Assembly: GCF_000613305.1 (NCBI RefSeq)
Contig: NZ_BAIO01000078.1
Coordinates: forward strand, 1-8,189
Length of the DNA: 8,189 nucleotides
Direction: 5' to 3'
DNA from: Komagataeibacter kakiaceti JCM 25156
GTDB taxonomy: Bacteria; Pseudomonadota; Alphaproteobacteria; Acetobacterales; Acetobacteraceae
The translations under genes and the position numbers were made by a program. Positions 1 to 5,917 of the stretch are shown piece after piece (position 1 is the stretch's first letter; each line of letters starts with the position of its first letter). Below the pieces are notes generated by a model. That model was not told where the DNA came from. It did not search any database and was given only the letters and a program-made list of their open reading frames with translations.

Positions 1-30
1 ATGATCGTTGGCTTTGAACGCTTAAAGCGT

Positions 31-75
31 TTCCTGAAGCTTTTTGAAAAAAGCTTTACCAAAAACTTCTTTATA
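31..75 (-). repeat. Dispersed hairpin repeat, copy 1
   Basis: The arms GAAGCTTTTT (36-45) and AAAAAGCTTT (48-57) form a near-perfect 10-bp stem over a 2-nt centre. They are followed by ACCAAAAACTTCTTTAT. Read on the minus strand this matches copy 2 at 3802-3840 over the hairpin and the flank beside it. Half of the more diverged copy at 5651-5722 shares the same plan. The fold resembles a rho-independent terminator, but the conserved flank suggests a dispersed element and not only a terminator. A smaller imperfect inverted repeat, GAACGCTT/AAGCGTTTC, lies just before it at about 16-33. Confidence 0.6.
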
Positions 76-97
76 TTTACATGATGCGGATGTTGAA

Positions 98-110
98 GCA
101 TGGTCCATGC
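98..110. promoter_or_regulatory. Perfect short inverted repeat upstream of SDR gene
   Basis: GCATGG-T-CCATGC is a perfect 6-bp inverted repeat with a 1-bp centre, about 175 bp ahead of the SDR start. Its shape suits an operator for a dimeric regulator. It is followed by a very AT-rich tract (about 150-195, including TTGAAA at 152-157) that could hold a promoter, but I find no convincing -35/-10 pair. The function is inferred from symmetry and position only. Confidence 0.25.
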
Positions 111-283
111 ATATCTCTGGATTCCGTAATCTCGCACCATGTACAGTCAGATTGAAATTAAATATAAAATAAAATATTGAACTGTAAATAATACAACAAC
201 ACTGAACTTTCTTCGTGCGCGGAACGTTTTCCAGGCGCCCGCCGCATCATGTGGCATGGGTCTGAACGGAAAGATGATCATTC

Positions 284-1063
284 ATGTCTCTTGTTGGGAA
301 AGTCGCCGTCGTTACGGGTGCCGCACAGGGGATCGGGCGCGGTATCGCGCTGCGCCTGGCGCGGGAGGGAGCGGATCTGGCTCTGGTCGACCTCAACCCC
401 GAGCGTCTGGCCAGCGTGCGCGCGGAAATAGAAGCGCTTGATCGCAGGGCGATTACGCTGGATGCCGATATCAGCGTGCGCGAACAGGTTTTTTCAGTTG
501 TCGATCAGGCCATGGACCAGTTGGGCGGTATCGATATCATGGTCAATAACGCCGGGGTGGCGCAGGTCAAGGCCCTGCTGGATGTCACGCCCGATGACAT
601 GGATCGTATTTTCCAGATCAATGTGGCGGGTACGCTGTGGGGCATTCAGGCGGCGGCGCAGGCATTCAGGAAACAGTCCCGCAAGGGCAGGATCATCAAT
701 GCCTGTTCGATAGCCGGGCATGAAGGGTATGCGTTTCTTGGCGTCTATTCCGCAACCAAGTTCGCCGTCAGAGGGCTGACGCAGGCGGCGGCAAAGGAAC
801 TTGCATCCTCTGGCATTACCGTAAACGCTTATTGCCCCGGTGTGGTCGGGACGGATATGTGGGTGGATATAGACAAGCGCATGGCCGAAGCGACCGGTGC
901 GGAGGTAGGCGCGACCTATCGCAAATATGTCAGCGGCATCACGCTCGGCCGGGCGGAAACGCCGGATGATGTCGCCAATTTTGTCGCGTGGCTCGCCGGG
1001 CCGGATTCAGATTACATGACGGGACAGTCCGTGTTGATTGATGGGGGAATAGTCTTCCGCTAA
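284..1063 (+). CDS. budC: SDR oxidoreductase, probable meso-2,3-butanediol dehydrogenase / acetoin reductase
   Basis: This 259-residue classical short-chain dehydrogenase probably interconverts acetoin (or diacetyl) and 2,3-butanediol with NAD(H) in the cytoplasm. Visible motifs are the Rossmann glycine motif TGAAQGIG (11-18), Asp36 at the end of beta-2 (favours NAD over NADP), NNAG (88-91), Asn113, and the catalytic residues Ser142, Tyr155 and Lys159 (YSATK). The segments [30 protein letters not shown] and LIDGG match BudC of enteric bacteria as I remember it, in order and spacing; BudC is about 256 residues. The ATG is preceded by GGAAAG ten bases upstream. No budA or budB (acetoin-forming) gene is in view, so the butanediol assignment rests on homology. 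A related 2,3-diol or polyol substrate remains possible. Confidence 0.85.
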   Translation: MSLVGKVAVVTGAAQGIGRGIALRLAREGADLALVDLNPERLASVRAEIEALDRRAITLDADISVREQVFSVVDQAMDQLGGIDIMVNNAGVAQVKALLDVTPDDMDRIFQINVAGTLWGIQAAAQAFRKQSRKGRIINACSIAGHEGYAFLGVYSATKFAVRGLTQAAAKELASSGITVNAYCPGVVGTDMWVDIDKRMAEATGAEVGATYRKYVSGITLGRAETPDDVANFVAWLAGPDSDYMTGQSVLIDGGIVFR

Positions 1064-1069
1064 TTCCCC
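1044..1069 (+). other. Inverted repeat spanning the SDR stop codon
   Basis: GGGGAAT (1044-1050) and ATTCCCC (1063-1069) are perfect 7-bp arms around a 12-nt loop that includes the end of the reading frame. The pairing extends to AT...AT if one extra G is bulged. It could stabilise the 3' end of the mRNA; there is no U-tract. Confidence 0.3.
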
Positions 1070-1084
1070 ATCTTCCCGTGCCCG

Positions 1085-1142
1085 ACTGCAAGAAAATGGT
1101 CTGCCAGTCTGTTGGCCTGCCCGTGGCGGACTGTTTTTGCAG
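1085..1142. terminator. Probable bidirectional terminator between convergent genes
   Basis: GTCTGCCA (1099-1106) pairs with TGGCGGAC (1124-1131), with one G.U pair, over a 17-nt loop. The stem is followed by TGTTTTTGC (T-run 1134-1138). The flanks CTGCAAGAAAA and TTTTTGCAG are also complementary, so a T-rich tail follows the stem on both strands. It sits between the SDR stop (1063) and the hydrolase stop (1168), where a shared terminator would be expected. Confidence 0.55.
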
Positions 1143-1167
1143 GTGCATACGCCCATGGATGCCGGGA

Positions 1168-1951
1168 TCAGGTTGTGGACAGGAATGTTTCCACAAGCGC
1201 CAGAAAGGCCGCGGGAGCCTGTGCATGCACCCAGTGGCCGGCATCCTTGATGACATCCAGCCGGTAATGGGGAAAAAGCTGCCGCATTACGGGGTAGTTC
1301 TCCGGCTGGATATAATGCGAACGCCCCCCGGCAATAAACAGCGTGGGACCATCATAATGGGTTCCCGGCGCCATGGTGGGCCATCCAACAATAGCAGGCA
1401 TGGAGGCGGCGATTTCGTGTATCCCGATGTTCCAGTGCGGTTTTTCGCCCAGATCAAGGTTCATGAGCATGAGATCGCGCACGGGTTTGTCGGAAATGAC
1501 CTGCGCCAGCCAGGCTTCGGCGCCAGCACGGTCAAGAAAGTCGGGCAAGGGCAGGGCGGCCAGTTTCCGGGCCAGTTGATCGGACTGGGCAAATCCGCCC
1601 TGACCGGGCGCAATATCGGCCACCAGCAGGGAACGGACGGCAGCCGGGTGTTGCAGGGCAAGCATCATGCGGTCTTGCCGCCCATTGAATGTCCGATGAC
1701 CGTTGCGGGCAGGGCGTTGTGCGCTGCAAGTGTTTCGTGCACATCGGCCGCGAGGGTGGGATAATCCATCGGGCCATGTGGCTTTTGCCGTGATTGCGCA
1801 GATCAAGCGCCAGCGTGCGATGGGTGGCCGCAATGCGCCGTTGGAAAAAACCAAAATTGCGCGCGCGCCCAAACAGCCCATGAAGAAAGACGACGGGCGG
1901 ACGGGACAGGTCGCCATTTTCCGGGCCGAGTTCGATCAGGTTGAGAAGCAT
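1168..1951 (-). pseudogene. ybfF: YbfF-type alpha/beta-hydrolase (esterase) broken by two frameshifts
   Basis: The family contains small serine esterases acting on acyl esters. Here it lies in three consecutive frames on the minus strand. Segment 1 (1951 to about 1781) has the N-terminus and the oxyanion-hole motif HGLFG (24-28), then LDLRNHGKS. Segment 2 (about 1780-1668) reads MDYPTLAADVHETL and the nucleophile elbow GHSMGG, then hits TGA. Segment 3 (about 1667-1168) runs from MMLALQHP through FIAGGRSHYI to the catalytic His motif GHWVHAQAP. Restoring one base near 1780 (GG for GGG on the plus strand) and one near 1668 gives 786 nt, that is 261 residues, with the nucleophile near Ser89 as in E. 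coli YbfF (about 254 residues). Start ATG 1951 has CAGGAA upstream. As written, no full-length enzyme is made. Recent inactivation and sequencing error are both possible; otherwise-intact motifs suggest the lesions are young or artefactual. Confidence 0.85.
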
Positions 1952-2174
1952 GGGTAAGCAGGTTCCTGTTTCTGGATCAGATCTATGGAACCATCATAGC
2001 CCCGGTTGGTGAAATTGCTGAAATGCGCTTCAGATTATGGATATGATTGCCGGAGCGATCAGTCCCGATATGCCAGACGAGGGCACGTTCCTGCTGTGCG
2101 GGCCGTGAAAAAGACACTGTTTAAAAAACTTCCTTACGATTACAGGGTGTTTTGTGAACCAGATTTGTATTTCC

Positions 2175-3542
2175 TCATGGGCTCGGCCCTGTGGTTCGGT
2201 CCATGATGGCGGGCGGGAGAAGATCGTCATTTGCGCTCATCCCAAGCGTAACACCCTCATCATCGCCAATCAGTGAAGGCATATCCAGCAGACCAGATGG
2301 CTGGACCGCTTGGGATATGGAAAGACCATATCGAAGCAGGGAAAACAGGAAAAGCATCCCACCGAGAAACCACAGGGACGCCAGGGAGCGTGCCGCCCAT
2401 GCCGCAATCGGTTCTGGTAAATGCGTGGGATAGATAACCGGCATGGAGGCAAGGACAATACTGCTCCAGACCAGTAATGATGTCATTGGGTCATTGTTGC
2501 GGGGCAGGCGTCCGGTGATGTAAAAGCTCCATGGTAGCAGAAGAAGCAGATAATAATGTGTCCACGAGACCGGGCTTGTTACAATACAGAAAGTTATCAG
2601 CAGGCTGAAATCGAATATATCCGCGGCATACGGGTCAGGATCGGGCGTGGCCATGAATTCCTTCCGCCATTTCCAGCCAACGTAACCTGTGAATAACAGA
2701 AGAAGGAGCGGAATATTTTTTACAAGAATATGGTTGTTGCCCAGAACATCCTGCCCATGCCAGTCGTACAGATAGGCGGGGCCAGTCTGCAAACGTAACA
2801 GGAAGGCGCTGAGGGACTGGTTGTTGAAGGCCCCGATCGGCTTTGTTGAGAACTCTACTATGCAATGTTCATACCATCCGTAAGTTATGGATTGCCCGAA
2901 AAATATTATGGACGATATAGCCATCGTCGTAATCACCGTCATGCCGGACAGGGCTGCGCGATAGTTGCGACGATAGAAAAAATACAGTATAAAAATCGAA
3001 ATCATCGGTTTTATTGCCGCGGCCATGCCGATCAGAATTCCCGCCGCATACATCCGCCTGCGTTGTATGAACAGTAATACGCAGATGAGTGCAAACAGTA
3101 TGAAATGCGTGGTGTTACCCATGGCCACAAGGCTGTACCACAAAGGCCCGTTTGCCAGAAAGAGCAATGCCAGAAGGCTTTTTGTTTTTAAATTGCATCC
3201 TTCAGCAAGTAGTATAAATGAGCCTGTTGTAGCCAGAATTCCCAATAAAAGGAAAATATGTTCCGCCATTTCCAGTCCTGACCATGCGAATGGTAAGAAC
3301 AGATAGGACTCGATTGGCCAGTTGACGAACTCAGCCTGTTCGATCAATGGCCATAAAGCCTGCGGGCCGCCCCGGAGCACCGCTGCCCCCGCTGCATAAT
3401 ACGCCTTTTCGAAATCCACATGAAAAAGGGGATGGTGAATACCGACAGGGAACGCATTGTATATATTTATTGAGATGAGGGAGAGCAGTATAAATAATAC
3501 TGCCTGCCTTGTCATGAAAAGCCATGTTACGTTGCGCAACAC
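2175..3542 (-). CDS. Polytopic GT87/DUF2029 family glycosyltransferase
   Basis: This 455-residue inner-membrane protein has about 10-12 predicted membrane segments (for example 12-29, 91-112, 122-139, 145-161, 165-190, 198-216, 273-290, 309-321, 328-345, 355-371, 386-404) and a hydrophilic C-tail (405-455). GT87 proteins are GT-C fold enzymes that transfer sugars, typically mannose from polyprenyl phosphate, on the outer face of the membrane. Family-like features are VDFEKAYYAAGAAVLRGG (42-59, with Asp43 as the likely loop acidic residue), GNTTHF (142-147) in place of the usual GQxN, AAAIKPM (174-180), NNQSLSAFLLRL (240-251) and SPVSWTHYY (323-331). The donor and acceptor cannot be read from sequence. 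The start is uncertain: GTG 3542 has only a G-run 3 nt away, and ATG at 3515 (codon 10) is an alternative that keeps TM1. The gene is visibly more AT-rich than its neighbours, which suggests horizontal acquisition. It is divergent from ugd. Confidence 0.8.
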   Translation of the reverse strand: MLRNVTWLFMTRQAVLFILLSLISINIYNAFPVGIHHPLFHVDFEKAYYAAGAAVLRGGPQALWPLIEQAEFVNWPIESYLFLPFAWSGLEMAEHIFLLLGILATTGSFILLAEGCNLKTKSLLALLFLANGPLWYSLVAMGNTTHFILFALICVLLFIQRRRMYAAGILIGMAAAIKPMISIFILYFFYRRNYRAALSGMTVITTMAISSIIFFGQSITYGWYEHCIVEFSTKPIGAFNNQSLSAFLLRLQTGPAYLYDWHGQDVLGNNHILVKNIPLLLLLFTGYVGWKWRKEFMATPDPDPYAADIFDFSLLITFCIVTSPVSWTHYYLLLLLPWSFYITGRLPRNNDPMTSLLVWSSIVLASMPVIYPTHLPEPIAAWAARSLASLWFLGGMLFLFSLLRYGLSISQAVQPSGLLDMPSLIGDDEGVTLGMSANDDLLPPAIMDRTTGPSP

Positions 3543-3696
3543 ATGCCCCCATTAATATAACAGGATTGAGCCAGACAGATATTCCCAACGCAATGGTGAC
3601 AAATTGTTTCATTTGGTTAAATTCAAATGGATGTGAAGGAAATTCCCATAATTTCGCCACATGGCAACCGGCCATCCACATTGTTAACTTTGATAG

Positions 3697-3710
3697 GTTC
3701 CGGAATTGTC
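3697..3710 (+). repeat. GTTCCGGAATTGTC repeat, copy A
   Basis: This is an exact 14-bp match to 4224-4237. It contains the 8-bp palindrome TTCCGGAA (3698-3705) and lies about 155 bp upstream of the GT87 start. A degenerate cousin, GTCCGGAGTTGT, follows at 3731-3742. The palindromic core and repetition suggest a protein-binding site; no regulator is identified. Confidence 0.5.
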
Positions 3711-3801
3711 GTTGCCCCCGGTGGAAAGATGTCCGGAGTTGTGGCGATTTGAGATGGACGGATGTTCGCGTGGCAGCCGATTTTGATTCATCACGTCAAT
3801 C

Positions 3802-3840
3802 ATAAAGAAATGTTTGGTGAAGCTTTTTTCAAAAAGCCTC
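3802..3840 (+). repeat. Dispersed hairpin repeat, copy 2
   Basis: ATAAAGAAATGTTTGGT is followed by GAAGCTTTTT (3819-3828), TC, and AAAAAGCCTC (3831-3840). It is the inverse-orientation counterpart of copy 1. The single stem difference leaves an A-C mismatch if the plus strand is transcribed but a G.U pair if the minus strand is. It lies inside the gene-free region and ends no adjacent gene on either strand, so a simple terminator role is not obvious. Confidence 0.6.
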
Positions 3841-4139
3841 TGATCCAGACCGCGCGCAACTGCATGTAACGGGAGCATGAGCCTGTTTCAATAAATCAGA
3901 ATATAAATTGCAATTGGTTCAGGATGCCGGTCATCGGGAAAGCTCCGATCTCTTCATGTCGGGCCACGAGTTCGTAAGGCAGTTGCGGGGTGTCATGGTG
4001 TGTGGAAGCAGGATTGTGCCCCGCTAACGTCGTGGATTATGACTACGTGCCGCATACGGTCTGTAAGTGTGCATCATGCCGGTCACAACGGTTGGCGGAG
4101 GAGTGGGGGTTAAACAGGGCGCTTAAACATTCCCGGCGG

Positions 4140-4187
4140 AATTGTAACCTTGCGCGTCATCCGTATGATACGGGCCGGGTTACGAAT
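4140..4187. promoter_or_regulatory. Nested inverted repeat overlapping the ugd promoter candidate
   Basis: The outer arms GTAACC (4144-4149) and GGTTAC (4178-4183) extend to AATT...AATT with one bulged base, giving about 10 bp. The inner arms CCGTA-TGA-TACGG (4161-4173) are perfect. As DNA the symmetry brackets the -35 and -10 elements and could be an operator. As RNA, if transcription starts further upstream, it would fold as a nested hairpin. Confidence 0.45.
4142..4169 (+). promoter_or_regulatory. Candidate sigma70-type promoter for ugd
   Basis: TTGTAA (4142-4147), a 16-nt spacer, then TATGAT (4164-4169) is a reasonable -35/-10 pair. Transcription would begin near 4176 and give a leader of about 110 nt before the GTG start. 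The call rests on consensus similarity and position only. Confidence 0.4.
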
Positions 4188-4223
4188 TTCACGTTGAGGG
4201 CTGGCTTTTATTTTCTTCAGGCA

Positions 4224-4237
4224 GTTCCGGAATTGTC
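4224..4237 (+). repeat. GTTCCGGAATTGTC repeat, copy B
   Basis: This is identical over 14 bp to 3697-3710. The core CGGAATTGT also occurs at 4137-4145, inside TTCCCGGCGGAATTGT next to the -35 candidate. Its palindrome TTCCGGAA recurs at 4263-4270, 38 bp downstream, where it forms the other arm of the leader hairpin. Confidence 0.5.
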
Positions 4238-4270
4238 CGCTTCGATCCTGTTCAGGATAATATTCCGGAA
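4225..4270 (+). promoter_or_regulatory. Nested stem-loop in the ugd leader, just before the RBS
   Basis: The outer arms TTCCGGAAT (4225-4233) and ATTCCGGAA (4262-4270) are perfect over 9 bp. Inside, ATCCTG (4245-4250) and CAGGAT (4253-4258) are perfect over 6 bp around TT. The internal loop is asymmetric (11 nt and 3 nt). The structure ends 7 nt before the Shine-Dalgarno AGGGG, so its folding could affect ribosome access or mRNA stability. It resembles no riboswitch class I know, and the palindromes could equally be protein sites on DNA. Confidence 0.5.
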
Positions 4271-4277
4271 ACAAATC

Positions 4278-4282
4278 AGGGG
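4278..4282 (+). promoter_or_regulatory. Ribosome-binding site deciding the GTG start of ugd
   Basis: AGGGG lies 6 nt before GTG 4289. The first in-frame ATG (4301) would delete the start of the first beta-strand of the Rossmann fold (MRIAMIGGGYVG), so GTG is the right start. Confidence 0.75.
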
Positions 4283-4288
4283 TTCCAG

Positions 4289-5644
4289 GTGCGCATTGCA
4301 ATGATCGGTGGGGGCTATGTAGGGTTGGTCTCCGGCACATGTTTTGCTGAATTCGGCACGGATGTCGCCATTGTTGAAACCAGTCCCGACCGTCTGGCTG
4401 CCCTGCGGGAAGGGCGAATCCCGATCTATGAACCCGGTCTGGACCGTCTGGTGGAAGATAACGTGGCGGCGGGCCGCCTGACGTTTGGCGATGACATCGC
4501 CGCCGCCATCAAGGGCGTTGACGCCGTGTTCCTGGCCGTGGGCACGCCCTCGCGCCGGGGGGACGGTCAGGCGGATACAAGCTATGTTTATGCCGCGGTT
4601 GAGCAGGTTGCCCGCGCGGCGGATGGGTATACCCTCATCGTAACAAAATCCACCGTGCCGGTCGGTACGGGCCGTGAAATCGCCCGTATCGTGCGGGAGA
4701 TACGCCCCGATCTTGATTTTGAAGTTGCCTCGAACCCGGAATTCCTGCGCGAAGGCAACGCCATTCAGGACTTCATGCGGCCCGATCGCGTCATTATCGG
4801 CACGGACCAGCACAAGCCGGGGGACACCACGCGCGCGCAGGATATTCTGCGCAGGCTTTACCGGCCGCTCTACCTGCTTGAAACCCCGATCGTGTTCACC
4901 GGGCTGGAGACGGCGGAGCTGATAAAATATTCAGCCAACTCGTTCCTGGCCATGAAGATCACCTTCATCAACGAAATTGCGGATCTGTGTGAGAAAGTGG
5001 GCGCGAACGTGACGGATGTCGCCCGCTCCATCGGGCTTGACGGGCGTATCGGCAAGAAATTCCTGCATCCCGGTCCCGGTTTTGGCGGCTCCTGCTTTCC
5101 CAAGGATACCCGTGCGCTGACGGCAATCGGCCGTAACGCAGGCTCGCCCGTGCGCCTGATCGAGACGACGGTCGCAGTCAATGAAGCACGCATGCAGGCC
5201 ATGGCCGCGCGGATCATCGCCTTTGCCGGGGGGGATGTAAGCGGCCTGACGGTTGGCGTGCTCGGCCTGACCTTCAAGCCCGAAACGGATGATATGCGGG
5301 AGGCGGCTTCCATCACCATTCTCGACCGGCTTGACAGGGCCGGGGCGCATATCCGGGCTTTTGACCCCGCGGGCATGGAAACCGCACGCGCGGTGCTGCC
5401 CGCCGCCGTGACCTATTGCCGCGATGCCGTGGCGGTGGCCGAGGGGGCGGATCTCGTTATCGTGCTGACGGAGTGGAACGAATTCCGCTCGCTTGCTCCC
5501 GACAAGCTGAAAAAGCGGATGAAAGGCCGCAAGATCGCGGATCTGCGCAATATATGGGATCCGCAGGCCATACGGGATGCCGGGTTCGACTACATCTCCC
5601 TCGGGCGGCCCGAACCGGAAGACTGTTTGAAAACAACTGATTGA
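4289..5644 (+). CDS. ugd: UDP-glucose 6-dehydrogenase
   Basis: This cytoplasmic enzyme oxidises UDP-glucose to UDP-glucuronate with two NAD+. The product feeds glucuronate-containing polysaccharides; in Komagataeibacter-type bacteria the likely sink is the acetan family of exopolysaccharide. The 451-residue length is normal for the family. Motifs in order: Rossmann GGGYVG (7-12), Glu30 at the end of beta-2, YEPGL (47-51), VGTPS (84-88), STVPVGT (121-127), NPEFLREG (149-156), Lys213 and Asn217 in LIKYSANSF, catalytic Cys269 in GFGGSCFPKD (264-273), and GLTFKPETDDMREA (326-339) with the UDP-binding arginine. All key residues are present. The GTG start is supported by AGGGG. The gene appears to be monocistronic, with a structured leader and strong downstream hairpins. 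Confidence 0.95.
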   Translation: MRIAMIGGGYVGLVSGTCFAEFGTDVAIVETSPDRLAALREGRIPIYEPGLDRLVEDNVAAGRLTFGDDIAAAIKGVDAVFLAVGTPSRRGDGQADTSYVYAAVEQVARAADGYTLIVTKSTVPVGTGREIARIVREIRPDLDFEVASNPEFLREGNAIQDFMRPDRVIIGTDQHKPGDTTRAQDILRRLYRPLYLLETPIVFTGLETAELIKYSANSFLAMKITFINEIADLCEKVGANVTDVARSIGLDGRIGKKFLHPGPGFGGSCFPKDTRALTAIGRNAGSPVRLIETTVAVNEARMQAMAARIIAFAGGDVSGLTVGVLGLTFKPETDDMREAASITILDRLDRAGAHIRAFDPAGMETARAVLPAAVTYCRDAVAVAEGADLVIVLTEWNEFRSLAPDKLKKRMKGRKIADLRNIWDPQAIRDAGFDYISLGRPEPEDCLKTTD

Positions 5645-5650
5645 TAAAAA

Positions 5651-5722
5651 ATAACAAAAGTTTTTGGGTGCCGCCTTTTTTCAAAAAGGCGGTGCTTTTT
5701 GAAGCTTTTTGAAAAAAGCTTC
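5651..5722. repeat. Dispersed hairpin repeat, copy 3 (two hairpins in opposite orientation); likely ugd terminator
   Basis: AAAAGTTTTTGGGTG leads into CCGCCTTTTT (5671-5680), TC, AAAAAGGCGG (5683-5692). The spacer TGCTTTTT is followed by GAAGCTTTTT (5701-5710), GA, AAAAAGCTTC (5713-5722). Both stems are perfect over 10 bp. The first hairpin is oriented like copy 2 and the second like copy 1. In the first, both arms have changed together (CCGCC/GGCGG instead of GAAGC/GCTTC). The unit starts within 10 bp of the ugd stop and would act as a terminator. Confidence 0.7.
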
Positions 5723-5735
5723 ATCAGGATTTGCG

Positions 5736-5758
5736 GACTGTCTTAAGGGCAGTCTTTT
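5736..5758 (+). terminator. Third hairpin after ugd, rho-independent terminator
   Basis: GACTGTC (5736-5742) pairs with GGCAGTC (5748-5754), with one G.U pair, over the loop TTAAG. It is followed at once by TTTT (5755-5758). This is a conventional intrinsic terminator, 14 nt beyond the repeat hairpins. Confidence 0.55.
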
Positions 5759-5773
5759 ACGCCCAATCCCCTG

Positions 5774-5845
5774 CCAGACCGTGCCATATCCGCCATGTGC
5801 GGTTCATGGGCGATGCGGGTCACAACTCTGTGTCTATGGGTCTGG
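5774..5845. other. Widely spaced inverted repeat upstream of the second SDR
   Basis: CCAGACC (5774-5780) and GGTCTGG (5839-5845) are perfect 7-bp arms 58 bp apart. A small hairpin, CCGC-CATGT-GCGG (5790-5802), lies between them. The gene start is about 70 bp downstream, so it could be a leader fold or regulator sites. The support is weak. Confidence 0.2.
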
Positions 5846-5906
5846 AATGATTAAGTTTCTCGCATCCTGAATGGAAATTTCAATATATCTTAAAAGACAA
5901 TTATTC

Positions 5907-5912
5907 AGGAGA
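5907..5912 (+). promoter_or_regulatory. Ribosome-binding site of the second SDR
   Basis: AGGAGA lies 5 nt before ATG 5918. It is a near-consensus site that fixes the start. Confidence 0.8.
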
Positions 5913-5917
5913 CGATC

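Larger units (their letters stand above)
3543..4288. other. Long gene-free divergent intergenic region
   Basis: These 746 bp between the GT87 start and the ugd start contain only short open frames whose translations I do not recognise. The frame on the plus strand at 3990-4304 has no family motif and runs through the promoter and leader elements into ugd. The frame on the minus strand at 3684-3878 is partly a translation of the hairpin repeat. The region holds the repeated motif CGGAATTGT (three copies), a hairpin repeat at 3802-3840, a 10-bp palindrome AATTGCAATT (3906-3915), a candidate promoter (4142-4169) and two nested hairpins. I see no tRNA and no recognisable known riboswitch. Confidence 0.6.

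Noticed and set aside
1..84. A 27-codon open frame starting at the first base of the window and ending TGA at 82-84
   Set aside because: Much of it is a translation of the hairpin repeat at 31-75, and the matching frame in copy 3 is not conserved as peptide. No ribosome-binding site can be seen because the window starts there. It could also be the tail of an off-window gene.
1078..1764. Long plus-strand open frame of 228 codons
   Set aside because: It is the antisense shadow of the broken hydrolase gene, whose minus-strand segments carry clear family motifs.
1952..2174. Gap between the broken hydrolase and the GT87 stop, checked for a small gene or terminator
   Set aside because: No coding signature. 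A lone TATGAT on the minus strand (1993-1998) has no matching -35, and no clean hairpin with a T-run was found.
3331..3681. Minus-strand open frame of 116 codons with a hydrophobic N-terminal stretch, overlapping the GT87 5' end
   Set aside because: The second half is an out-of-frame reading of the GT87 gene. The hydrophobic part (MKQFVTIALG...) lacks an RBS. A frameshifted N-terminal extension of GT87 was considered, but the GT87 frame already has its own TM1 and loop motif.
3990..4304. Plus-strand open frame of 104 codons upstream of ugd
   Set aside because: No recognisable domain, a Cys/Arg-rich low-plausibility composition, no good RBS, and it overlaps the promoter, leader hairpin and the ugd start.
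4217..4813. Minus-strand open frame of 198 codons
   Set aside because: Antisense to ugd, a GC-rich gene where such shadows are expected.
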